A stretch of 6,595 nt of DNA, taken from assembly GCA_031553755.1 (NCBI GenBank), contig JAVBKZ010000075.1:1-6595 (forward strand), in the 5' to 3' direction. The position numbers were made by a program, and so were the translations under genes. The notes under the pieces were generated by a model. It saw nothing but the letters and a program-made list of their open reading frames with translations, was not told where the DNA came from and did no database searches. Of this stretch, positions 1 through 6,367 are shown piece by piece; the stretch's first letter is position 1; the number at the start of each line of letters is the position of its first letter. This stretch comes from JAIRVZ01 sp031553755 (GTDB lineage: Bacteria; Bacteroidota; Bacteroidia; Bacteroidales; Azobacteroidaceae).

Positions 1-224
1 CTGAACCTTAGTAGTCATAATGTGGAGTAAATTCTGATATATTTTCCTCTAAGATAATGATTATTAAGGTTCTATCCTAATAAATTCGCGACTATTTTAC
101 TGAATATCTGTAAGTTATTTATTTTTTGTCATGTACTAAGCACTTATATTTTAATTAATTTTTTACAAAATTCAGGAAAATAATAGAAAATATAAGGGAG
201 TTAGAGGAAGTTGTTTCAATTACC

Positions 225-240
225 GTCAGTTTCAACTGAC
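225..240. repeat. Near-perfect 16-base palindrome
   Basis: GTCAGTT and AACTGAC are perfect 7-base inverted arms separated by only TC. A 2-base loop is too tight for an ideal RNA hairpin, so the dyad looks more like a DNA-binding site, although the flanking CC (223-224) and GG (242-243) could extend an RNA stem past one bulged base. It lies downstream of the glutamate dehydrogenase terminator, so it probably does not act on that gene. Its function is unknown. Confidence 0.45.
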
Positions 241-259
241 AGGCAACAAGAAGGTATCT

Positions 260-302
260 AAAAAAAGAAGGCCCCTCTTATTGTATAAAACAAAGGGGCC
301 TT
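260..302 (-). terminator. Rho-independent terminator of the glutamate dehydrogenase gene
   Basis: AAGGCCCCT (268-276) pairs perfectly with AGGGGCCTT (294-302), a 9-bp stem whose core is six G-C pairs, with a 17-base loop. On the minus strand the stem is followed by C and then seven T residues (plus-strand A run 260-266). It begins 23 bases after the glutamate dehydrogenase stop codon, the expected place. On the plus strand the stem is followed by a short TTTTCTATT, so weak termination in that direction is also possible. Confidence 0.9.
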
Positions 303-325
303 TTCTATTATAAAATAAAGATAAA

Positions 326-1660
326 TTAAACTACTCCTTGAGCCATGATTGCTCTGGCTACTTTCATAAATCCGGCAACATTAGCACCTTTCACATAATT
401 AACATATCCATCAACTTGTTTTCCGTATATAACGCATTGTTCGTGAATGTTATTCATGATTTGCTTTAATTTAGCATCCACCTCTTCTGCCGTCCATTGC
501 AAGTGCATCGCGTTTTGAGTCATTTCTAATCCTGAAGTGGCTACACCTCCGGCGTTAACGGCTTTACCCGGACCAAATAATATTTTGTGTTCGAGGAAAA
601 AATCTACAGCTTCTGCCGTACATCCCATATTTGAAATTTCCGCTACGCAAATGGTTCCATTTTCCGCAAGCATTTTAGCATCTTCAAGATTTAACTCATT
701 TTGTATGGCGCATGGCAAAGCAATATCTGATTTTTGTTGCCACGGACGTTTTCCCGGGAAAAATTCGACTCCATATTTTTCGGCGTAAGGGGCTACAATA
801 TCTTCTCCCGAATTACGAAGTTCGAGCATATATTCTATTTTTTCTCCCGAAACTCCATTTGGATCGTAAACATAACCATCAGGACCCGAAATCGTAATTA
901 CTTTCGCTCCCAATTCTGTCGCTTTCAAGGCCGCGCCCCAAGCTACATTTCCAAATCCGGATATGGCAACTGTTTTTCCTTTTATATCTATATTTTTAGC
1001 TTTGAGCATCTGATCTACGAAATACAAACCCCCGAATCCGGTAGCTTCCGGACGGATCAATGATCCTCCATAGGCCAACCCTTTTCCGGTAAAAGTTCCG
1101 GTATTTTCGAGCGCTAATTTTTTATACATGCCATACAAATATCCGATTTCCCTTGCTCCAACACCGATATCACCGGCAGGAACATCTGTATCAGGACCTA
1201 TATGACGCCAAAGTTCCAACATGAATGCTTGACAAAAACGCATCAATTCGGCATCTGATTTTCCTTTCGGGCTAAAATCAGAACCTCCTTTTCCTCCTCC
1301 CATCGGCAGAGTTGTCAACGCGTTTTTGAATGTTTGTTCGAATCCTAAGAATTTCAATCCGGAAAGATTAACTGACGCGTGAAATCTGATTCCTCCTTTG
1401 TATGGGCCGATAGCGTTATTAAACTGTACGCGATAACCTATATTTACTTGTACTTTTCCTTTATCGTCTACCCAGGGGATTTTGAACGTAAATACCCTGT
1501 CAGGTTCAACTAAACGTTCGATAATACTCTGTTTTTCGAATTCTGGATGTTGGTTATAGACATCTTCGATAGAGAGAAGGACTTCTTTTACGGCCTGTAG
1601 AAATTCGTGCTCGCCGGGATGTTTTGCCTCGAGAGCAGACAAGATTTGTTCTGTTTTCAT
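326..1660 (-). CDS. gdhA: Glutamate dehydrogenase, hexameric type, with NAD-type cofactor residues
   Basis: This cytoplasmic enzyme interconverts glutamate and 2-oxoglutarate plus ammonia. The 444 residues match the usual length of the small hexameric family. Visible motifs in order: GPYKGGIRFH (85-94); the signature LPMGGGKGGSDF (118-129) with the catalytic lysine K124; VPAGDIGVG (160-168) with the catalytic aspartate D164; the Rossmann motif GFGNVA (235-240); and NAGGVATSGLEM (369-380). The protein ends in AQGVV, close to the AQGVI end of the E. coli enzyme. At the cofactor site F236, P260 and D261 resemble the NAD-dependent Clostridium symbiosum enzyme rather than E. coli NADP-dependent GdhA, which has serines there, so an NADP-specific label would be unsafe. 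The usual GANMP motif reads ISNMG (342-346). The start has no Shine-Dalgarno sequence, but the family-typical N-terminus and promoter spacing support it. The gene starts 30 bases after the upstream membrane-protein gene and has its own promoter and terminator, so it can be transcribed alone. Confidence 0.97.
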   Translation of the reverse strand: MKTEQILSALEAKHPGEHEFLQAVKEVLLSIEDVYNQHPEFEKQSIIERLVEPDRVFTFKIPWVDDKGKVQVNIGYRVQFNNAIGPYKGGIRFHASVNLSGLKFLGFEQTFKNALTTLPMGGGKGGSDFSPKGKSDAELMRFCQAFMLELWRHIGPDTDVPAGDIGVGAREIGYLYGMYKKLALENTGTFTGKGLAYGGSLIRPEATGFGGLYFVDQMLKAKNIDIKGKTVAISGFGNVAWGAALKATELGAKVITISGPDGYVYDPNGVSGEKIEYMLELRNSGEDIVAPYAEKYGVEFFPGKRPWQQKSDIALPCAIQNELNLEDAKMLAENGTICVAEISNMGCTAEAVDFFLEHKILFGPGKAVNAGGVATSGLEMTQNAMHLQWTAEEVDAKLKQIMNNIHEQCVIYGKQVDGYVNYVKGANVAGFMKVARAIMAQGVV

Positions 1661-1690
1661 GATAAAAATTAAATGATTAAAAATACCTTA

Positions 1691-2824
1691 CTACAAACGT
1701 AAAGAATATTTTTCTACCATCAAAATAGTACTCTTGAGAATTTCATATTCTTTCTCAAATAAGTTTGAAAATATGCCTTTTTCGAGATTTTCCTCAATTT
1801 GTTTGGAAGTCCAAAGTTTCCCTCCTCCTGTTTCTTTTATCGTTTCTATTTTTTTTTCGTCAGGAATCTGGGATATATAAAGATATATTAAACGATTTGT
1901 GATTTCATTCTTGAATACATATCGAAACGCGAATTTAGTAGGTAATCCCTTAACACCTCCACGTTTTTCGATTAGATCGTCAATACCCATTTGTAATTTT
2001 TGTTCATATAAGGTGTATTCTTCAAACGGATAATCAACTTTTCCGGGATCTATCAGGTAATAATCAGGTCGTTCCCTTAAAAAAAACATTCCTTTATAAA
2101 GAAGGACAATCCTGATAACCGGATGCATATATTTATTTCCGGAAGAAAAACTGACAGTTTTGGCGATTTTACCGATTACGCTTCCTTTTTCATTGATAAC
2201 AGGTAACCATTGTTCCGCGTTTATCCTTCTTTGAAGCATCAAGATCCGGATATATTCGAAAGCGATTACTAAAAAAATAAGAATTGGTAACGAATATAAA
2301 TATATAATATCATTCAATTTATAATTATGATAATATGAGGGTAGTAATTTATAAATCAAGACGCACAAAAGATGACAGATAATAACATTAAGATAAATAT
2401 GAAGTACATAATAATATTCATCTAAATATTGTGCTATTATTACATTTTTTTCTGTTTGTTTTGGCCCCTTGTTTAGCGCGAGTTTTTTAAATTTACCTTC
2501 CATCAATACAACCAATCCTGAATATATTACAAAGATGATTTCAAACACGATAGGTTGATAATAGACAGGTATGTTTTTTACGGATGTTAAGTAATAAAGA
2601 ATGGCGTGTATGAATATGACCGCAGTCGATGTAATCAGCATATAAGGTTCTATTATCCTGAAAACCGCTTTTGATATAGCATATCCGAATAAGCAAGCCA
2701 AAATAGTTATTTCTAAAGCGATTGAATATGTGGTTAAATTCAATAAAAGAGACATCAATGGAATAATAAGTATTCCTAACGCGGAATTGAATATTTTATT
2801 GGGATCTATTTTCATTTTTTTCAT
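1691..2824 (-). CDS. Six-helix membrane protein with a degenerate Nudix-like C-terminal domain
   Basis: This 377-residue protein has no recognised gene name. The N-terminal half has about six hydrophobic helices (near 11-30, 34-50, 60-80, 90-108, 138-159, 172-195). The loops at 111-127 (GKFKKLALNKG and on) and 198-200 are basic, which puts both termini in the cytoplasm. Residues 205-365 read like a Nudix fold of the isopentenyl-diphosphate-isomerase-like kind: WLPVINEKGSVIGK (206-219), HPVIRIVL (234-241), FFLRERP (247-253), FAFRYVF (298-304), and a tail GGGKLWTSKQIEENLEKGIF (333-352) like the FWSxEEIxxNLGKGxF end of those hydrolases. The Nudix box itself is lost: where REVREELGI is expected the protein has YEQKLQMGI (273-281), and about two residues before it are missing. 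Catalysis is therefore unlikely; ligand sensing or scaffolding is a guess. Two starts are possible, Met1 or Met4. No promoter was recognised upstream. The gene precedes the glutamate dehydrogenase gene by 30 bases, so read-through is possible. Confidence 0.88.
   Translation of the reverse strand: MKKMKIDPNKIFNSALGILIIPLMSLLLNLTTYSIALEITILACLFGYAISKAVFRIIEPYMLITSTAVIFIHAILYYLTSVKNIPVYYQPIVFEIIFVIYSGLVVLMEGKFKKLALNKGPKQTEKNVIIAQYLDEYYYVLHIYLNVIICHLLCVLIYKLLPSYYHNYKLNDIIYLYSLPILIFLVIAFEYIRILMLQRRINAEQWLPVINEKGSVIGKIAKTVSFSSGNKYMHPVIRIVLLYKGMFFLRERPDYYLIDPGKVDYPFEEYTLYEQKLQMGIDDLIEKRGGVKGLPTKFAFRYVFKNEITNRLIYLYISQIPDEKKIETIKETGGGKLWTSKQIEENLEKGIFSNLFEKEYEILKSTILMVEKYSLRL
1694..1724 (-). promoter_or_regulatory. 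Bacteroidota-type promoter for the glutamate dehydrogenase gene
   Basis: On the minus strand TTTG (1724-1721) is followed by 19 bases and then TACGTTTG (1701-1694), a full match to the Bacteroidota TTTG / TAnnTTTG consensus. The expected start of transcription is near 1687, giving a leader of roughly 27 bases. The elements overlap the last codons and the TAG stop of the upstream gene. The same 19-base spacing occurs in the peptidase promoter, which strengthens both calls. Confidence 0.75.
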
Positions 2825-2970
2825 TTTTCAAATTCAACTATCAAGTTGTTAAATATCGATTTATTAACAATCTCAAAATTCACAGTTTATTCTTTCTCTC
2901 CTTTTGGAATAAATTTGTATTTATAACATAGAATTTATTGAATTTGTTTCGCAACTATAACGTATCTTAC
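2825..2970. other. Intergenic gap between lipA and the membrane-protein gene
   Basis: This 146-base AT-rich gap follows the lipA stop and precedes the membrane-protein start. It contains a weak all-A/T inverted repeat (AATAAATT 2908-2915 with AATTTATT 2932-2939) and no convincing terminator or TAnnTTTG promoter. The nearest -7-like string (TGAATTTG on the minus strand, 2836-2829) has one mismatch, no partner box, and lies only 4 bases from the start codon. Whether the downstream gene has its own promoter is undecided. Confidence 0.5.
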
Positions 2971-3807
2971 TTATTTACAAAAATCTATGGAATGGTAGGA
3001 TGATCGTACCAAAGGCGAACTTCTCACATGTTTGAATCCTTTTTGCGTGGCGATATTTCCGTATTCTTCGAATATATCAGGATGAATATATTCGGTAACA
3101 GGAATGTTCTTTTTCGAAGGTTGTAAATATTGTCCGATAGAAAGCAGATAACAACCGGAACCGATTAGGTCATCGAATAATTCTACGACTTCTGGTTGTG
3201 TTTCTCCTAATCCTAACATCAATCCGGATTTCGCTGAAATGCCCGATGATGAAATGTGTGTAAGGACAGACAAGCTTGTATCATATTTTGCTACACTGCG
3301 AATAACCGGAGTTAAGCGCCTGATGGTTTCCATGTTGTGGGAAATGATTTCAGGTTGTTCGGCAATTACCCAATCCAGAAAATTTTTATTCCCATTGAAA
3401 TCAGGAATCAGAACTTCCATCGTAACCGAAGGATTATTTTTTTTTATTTCACGAATAGTTTTTGCCCAGTGCCGGGCGCCAAAATCGGGTAAATCATCTC
3501 TATCGACAGATGTCAGCACCACATGTTTGAGATTCATTTCTTTTACGGCAAGCGCGACACGTTCGGGTTCTTCCGGATCGACCGGATTGGGTTTTCCTGT
3601 TTGTGTATTGCAAAATTTACATGAACGGGTGCAGATATTTCCCGCGATCATAAATGTGGCAGTTCCTTTGTTCCAGCATTCTCCCATATTAGGGCATTTA
3701 CCACTTTGGCAAATCGTATGCAACTTGTTTCCAAATACAACTTTTCCTGTGGCCGCAAACGAAGCGTTATTTCCGAGAGCGACTTTAAGCCATTCAGGTT
3801 TTCTCAT
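2971..3807 (-). CDS. lipA: Lipoyl synthase (radical SAM)
   Basis: LipA inserts two sulfur atoms into protein-bound octanoyl groups to make the lipoyl cofactor of 2-oxoacid dehydrogenases and the glycine cleavage H protein. All iron-sulfur ligands are visible. The auxiliary cluster cysteines C33, C38 and C44 form the lipoyl-synthase CX4CX5C pattern (CQSGKCPNMGEC). The radical SAM cysteines C59, C63 and C66 form CX3CX2C (CTRSCKFC). The C-terminal RSSYH (268-272) carries the conserved serine that ligates the auxiliary cluster. GTATFMIAGNICT (48-60), DDLPDFGA (104-111) and SGLMLGLGET (194-203) are also family-typical. At 278 residues it is a short but complete member; the PEWLKV segment at 4-9 is where the family normally begins, supporting the start. 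The gene starts 37 bases after the peptidase stop with no good promoter between, so the two are probably co-transcribed. No lipB lies in the window. Confidence 0.97.
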   Translation of the reverse strand: MRKPEWLKVALGNNASFAATGKVVFGNKLHTICQSGKCPNMGECWNKGTATFMIAGNICTRSCKFCNTQTGKPNPVDPEEPERVALAVKEMNLKHVVLTSVDRDDLPDFGARHWAKTIREIKKNNPSVTMEVLIPDFNGNKNFLDWVIAEQPEIISHNMETIRRLTPVIRSVAKYDTSLSVLTHISSSGISAKSGLMLGLGETQPEVVELFDDLIGSGCYLLSIGQYLQPSKKNIPVTEYIHPDIFEEYGNIATQKGFKHVRSSPLVRSSYHSIDFCK

Positions 3808-3844
3808 AATATGAAAATTAGAGTTTAGATGTTAAACTGAGAAT

Positions 3845-6016
3845 TTATTTATTTAGTTTTTCATCTAAAAATTTGGTCATTTTCTCAAATAAATGATATC
3901 TTGTCTTACTTCCAAGCAAACTGTGGTTTTTACCGGAATAAATTTGCATATCGAATTGTTTTCCCGCATCGACTAATGCTTCGGAATAATACAACGTATT
4001 TTGATAGTGGACATTATCGTCTGAAGTTCCATGTACCAATAGTAATTCTCCTTGCAGTTTGTTTACAAATTGCATCGGAGAAGAATTGGCGTAACCGGTA
4101 AAATTTTCGTTTGGAGTCCGCATATATCTTTCGGTATAAATCGTGTTGTATAATTTCCAATCCGTAACGGGAGCAACGGCGATTCCGGCTTTGAATATGT
4201 TTGTTTTACTCATACTCATTAAAACGTTATATCCACCATAACTCCATCCCCAGATGGCTATTTTATTTTTATCCACATACGGTAGAGACGCCAGGTAATT
4301 AGCTCCCGAAACCTGATCGTCAGACTCTAATTGTCCTAAATTCATATAAGTACATTTTTGGAACTCCGCGCCTCTGCCGCCGGTTCCTCTTCCATCTATA
4401 CAAACTGCCAGATATCCGTTGGCAGACAGATAATATTCCCAATCGAAATAATATTCATCGAGTACAAGTTGGCTGCCCGGTCCGCTATATTGATACATGA
4501 TTACAGGATATTTTTTCCCGGGAGAAAAATTAACAGGTTTAACCATCCATCCGTTTAATTCTATTCCTTGCGCGTTTTTAAAAGTAAAAAATTCTTTTGG
4601 GGAAAATTTAAGGCTGCCTAATTTTTCTTTCAACGCGATATTTTCTTCTAATACGGTAAGTTCTTTTACTTTCGCGCTTTCATTGATAGTAATGATAGCG
4701 GGAGTTGTTATATTTGAAAAACGGTTGACAAAATATTTAAAATTCGTACTGAAATTAGCTTTATTCACACCTTGTTTCTGTGACAATCTCACTTTATTTC
4801 CTTTAAAATCGGTTTTATAAACAGATCTTCTCAACGGACTTTCTTCTGCCGATTGGTAAAATACTGATTGAGAAACGGCGTCAATACCATAAAAAGTTGT
4901 AACATCCCATTTTCCCGAAGTCAGTTGTTTTTGAAGTAATCCTGTGGGAGAATATAAATAAATGTGAGTATAACCGTCCCGTTCACTTAAATAGATAAAA
5001 TTTTCAGGAGTAAAAGTGATGTTTTTTATTAGTTCGGATTCGATGTAGTATTTACTTTCTTCTTTCAATATAAGTTTGGAAACAGTCGATTTAGGATTAG
5101 CATAATACATGCAGAAAAGATTTTGCGTGCGATTCAAAGTCATCACAGCCAATTGTTCGGGATTGGTTGTAAACTTTATCAACGGAATATATCCGTCCGC
5201 GTCTGCCGGAAGATTCATTTGTTTGATATCTTTCGTTTCTACATTGTAAGTATAACAACCTACAATAGAATTTTTTTGTCCCGCTTTGGGATATTTAAAT
5301 GATTGAAAGCCGGGGTATAACGAACCATCGAATACTTGCATTTCGAAAGAGGGAACATGCGTTTCATCGAATTTAACAAAGGCGAGCATTTTGCTGTCTG
5401 GCGACCACGACATTAAGTTTGTAGTTGCGAATTCTTCTTCATATACCCAATCTGTCGCTCCGTTGATAATTTTCCCTTCAACTCCGTCTTTGGTTACTTG
5501 TGATTCTGTGTCATAATCGAATTTTTTCAACCAAATATTATTGTCTCTTACGAAAGCGCACATTCTCCCATCCGGAGAAAATGTCGGTATCATCAGTTTT
5601 CCGGGAGTGTCGGAAAACGGTTTGAGAAAATTTCTTCTCACATCGTAATCAAACAAATCAGCTTTCCATGAATGACGGTAAATATATTCTTTATTCGTCC
5701 AAATAACAATCCGGTATCCATTGGGACTGATGATATATCCCTCTATTGATTCTAATGATGTTTCTCTCGTTGCTTTTACGTCAAAAAGAGTTTCTACCTC
5801 TTTACCATCTTTATACGCGTATTTTATTATTTTAGTCCGGTCAAGATTCAACATTGAATAATGTTCTCCATCAGGAAGAGGTTGTATCTCCGGTATGTTT
5901 TTCGACATCATTCTCTTATCTGTTATATCTTTCAGGTCGAGAGGAGATGTTCCATTTTGTGAAACAGAAAACTGATAAAGGAAACACAACAGTAAAATAG
6001 TTATTGAATATTTCAT
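3845..6016 (-). CDS. dpp4: Dipeptidyl peptidase IV, secreted S9 serine peptidase
   Basis: It removes X-Pro (and X-Ala) dipeptides from the N-terminus of peptides and probably works in the periplasm or at the outer surface. Residues 1-19 form a signal peptide: KYS, a hydrophobic core ITILLLCFLYQF, and a likely cut after SVS before Q20. The middle is a beta-propeller with repeated SPDG/SPDS turns (147-150, 205-208). DWVYEEEF (189-196) supplies the double glutamate (E194, E195) that grips the substrate amino terminus. The C-terminal alpha/beta-hydrolase domain begins near 480. It holds YSGPGS (510-515) with the oxyanion tyrosine Y510, the nucleophile S592 in GWSYGG (590-595), D666 in HGTSDDNVH (662-670) and H698 in KNHSL. 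The triad is complete. The length of 723 residues equals that remembered for P. gingivalis DPP IV. C11 is not preceded by a proper lipobox, so a lipoprotein is unlikely. A consensus promoter lies just upstream, and lipA follows after 37 bases. Confidence 0.96.
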   Translation of the reverse strand: MKYSITILLLCFLYQFSVSQNGTSPLDLKDITDKRMMSKNIPEIQPLPDGEHYSMLNLDRTKIIKYAYKDGKEVETLFDVKATRETSLESIEGYIISPNGYRIVIWTNKEYIYRHSWKADLFDYDVRRNFLKPFSDTPGKLMIPTFSPDGRMCAFVRDNNIWLKKFDYDTESQVTKDGVEGKIINGATDWVYEEEFATTNLMSWSPDSKMLAFVKFDETHVPSFEMQVFDGSLYPGFQSFKYPKAGQKNSIVGCYTYNVETKDIKQMNLPADADGYIPLIKFTTNPEQLAVMTLNRTQNLFCMYYANPKSTVSKLILKEESKYYIESELIKNITFTPENFIYLSERDGYTHIYLYSPTGLLQKQLTSGKWDVTTFYGIDAVSQSVFYQSAEESPLRRSVYKTDFKGNKVRLSQKQGVNKANFSTNFKYFVNRFSNITTPAIITINESAKVKELTVLEENIALKEKLGSLKFSPKEFFTFKNAQGIELNGWMVKPVNFSPGKKYPVIMYQYSGPGSQLVLDEYYFDWEYYLSANGYLAVCIDGRGTGGRGAEFQKCTYMNLGQLESDDQVSGANYLASLPYVDKNKIAIWGWSYGGYNVLMSMSKTNIFKAGIAVAPVTDWKLYNTIYTERYMRTPNENFTGYANSSPMQFVNKLQGELLLVHGTSDDNVHYQNTLYYSEALVDAGKQFDMQIYSGKNHSLLGSKTRYHLFEKMTKFLDEKLNK

Positions 6017-6059
6017 ACGCGCATAAATTTGTTAAAACTAAAAAATTAAACAGCGACTA

Positions 6060-6090
6060 CAAAATTAATAAAATCTATAGATGTAGCAAT
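6060..6090 (-). promoter_or_regulatory. Bacteroidota-type promoter for the dipeptidyl peptidase gene
   Basis: On the minus strand ATTG (6090-6087), a three-of-four match to the -33 box, is followed by 19 bases and TAATTTTG (6067-6060), a full match to TAnnTTTG. Transcription would start near 6053, leaving a leader of about 37 bases before the ATG at 6016. The leader has no Shine-Dalgarno sequence, as usual in this phylum. The promoter probably also serves lipA. Confidence 0.65.
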
Positions 6091-6177
6091 ACAGGAAAAA
6101 TACCTATCTGTTAATTCAACTCCTGATTGGCATTATGAGAATAAAAATTTATAGACAAAGAAGATAGATTTAGACTA

Positions 6178-6207
6178 AAAGACAAGCTTTTTTGTCTTTA
6201 TTTTTTT
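6178..6207 (+). terminator. Possible plus-strand terminator hairpin
   Basis: AAAGACAA (6178-6185) pairs with TTGTCTTT (6192-6199) around a 6-base GCTTTT loop, followed by A and then seven T residues (6201-6207). The order stem then T-run fits termination on the plus strand only. The stem has just two G-C pairs, so it is weak. No plus-strand gene precedes it; either it ends a small RNA that starts near the peptidase promoter, or it is chance in AT-rich DNA. Confidence 0.4.
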
Positions 6208-6228
6208 ATCAAAATTAGGAATTTTCCA

Positions 6229-6291
6229 CCCGTTAAGAAATTGTTTTTTTAAAACCTTAAAAATCAGTACTTTGAAAATCGCCCGTTAAGA
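6229..6291. repeat. Two direct copies of a CCCGTTAAGA-centred repeat
   Basis: CCCGTTAAGA occurs at 6229-6238 and 6282-6291, 53 bases apart. The likeness extends imperfectly on the right: each copy is followed by 4-5 variable bases, a run of six or seven T, and then AAA within two bases. In such AT-rich sequence a repeated 10-mer with three C residues in a row is unlikely to be chance. It could be a pair of protein-binding sites or the remnant of a duplicated element. Confidence 0.5.
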
Positions 6292-6367
6292 TCACTTTTT
6301 TCTAAATTTACCATTATGTCAAAAAAAATTACTATTATATTTGTCGCAACGAAAGGCATTTTACAAT

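Larger units (their letters stand above)
1..325. other. Non-coding region downstream of the glutamate dehydrogenase gene
   Basis: Stops interrupt all frames near the left edge, so no gene end enters from outside. The stretch is very AT-rich up to about position 190. It contains a weak imperfect hairpin around 61-82 (TTATT-A-AGG paired with CCTAATAA), a near-palindrome at 225-240 and the glutamate dehydrogenase terminator at 260-302. I found no tRNA-like arm: the GGTTCTATCC at 69-78 lacks the conserved purine and a partner acceptor stem. I see no complete promoter; TATATTTT at 145-152 is one base off the Bacteroidota -7 box, but its upstream TTTG (125-128) is only 16 bases away. Confidence 0.7.

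Noticed and set aside
537..1063. Three overlapping plus-strand open frames of 61-109 codons
   Set aside because: They lie antisense to the intact glutamate dehydrogenase gene and resemble no family.
2908..2939. AT-only inverted repeat as a lipA terminator
   Set aside because: The stem has no G-C pair, the loop is 16 bases, and no T-run follows on the minus strand.
3239..3814. Plus-strand open frame of 191 codons
   Set aside because: It is antisense to lipA over its whole length. LipA has every expected cysteine motif, while this frame is low in recognisable motifs and rich in serine and phenylalanine from reversed codons.
3813..3820. Minus-strand TAATTTTC as a lipA promoter
   Set aside because: It has one mismatch in the -7 box and no TTTG at 17-21 bases upstream.
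3901..4820. Plus-strand open frames of 66-107 codons
   Set aside because: They are antisense shadows of the peptidase catalytic and propeller coding sequence.
3987..6016. Lipoprotein signal at C11 of the peptidase
   Set aside because: The residues before the cysteine are LLL, without the small residue at -1 needed for a lipobox; an ordinary signal peptide fits better.
6135..6167. Plus-strand 10-residue frame before the T-run hairpin
   Set aside because: It is too short to support; the codons are all A/T-rich and frames of this length are expected by chance.
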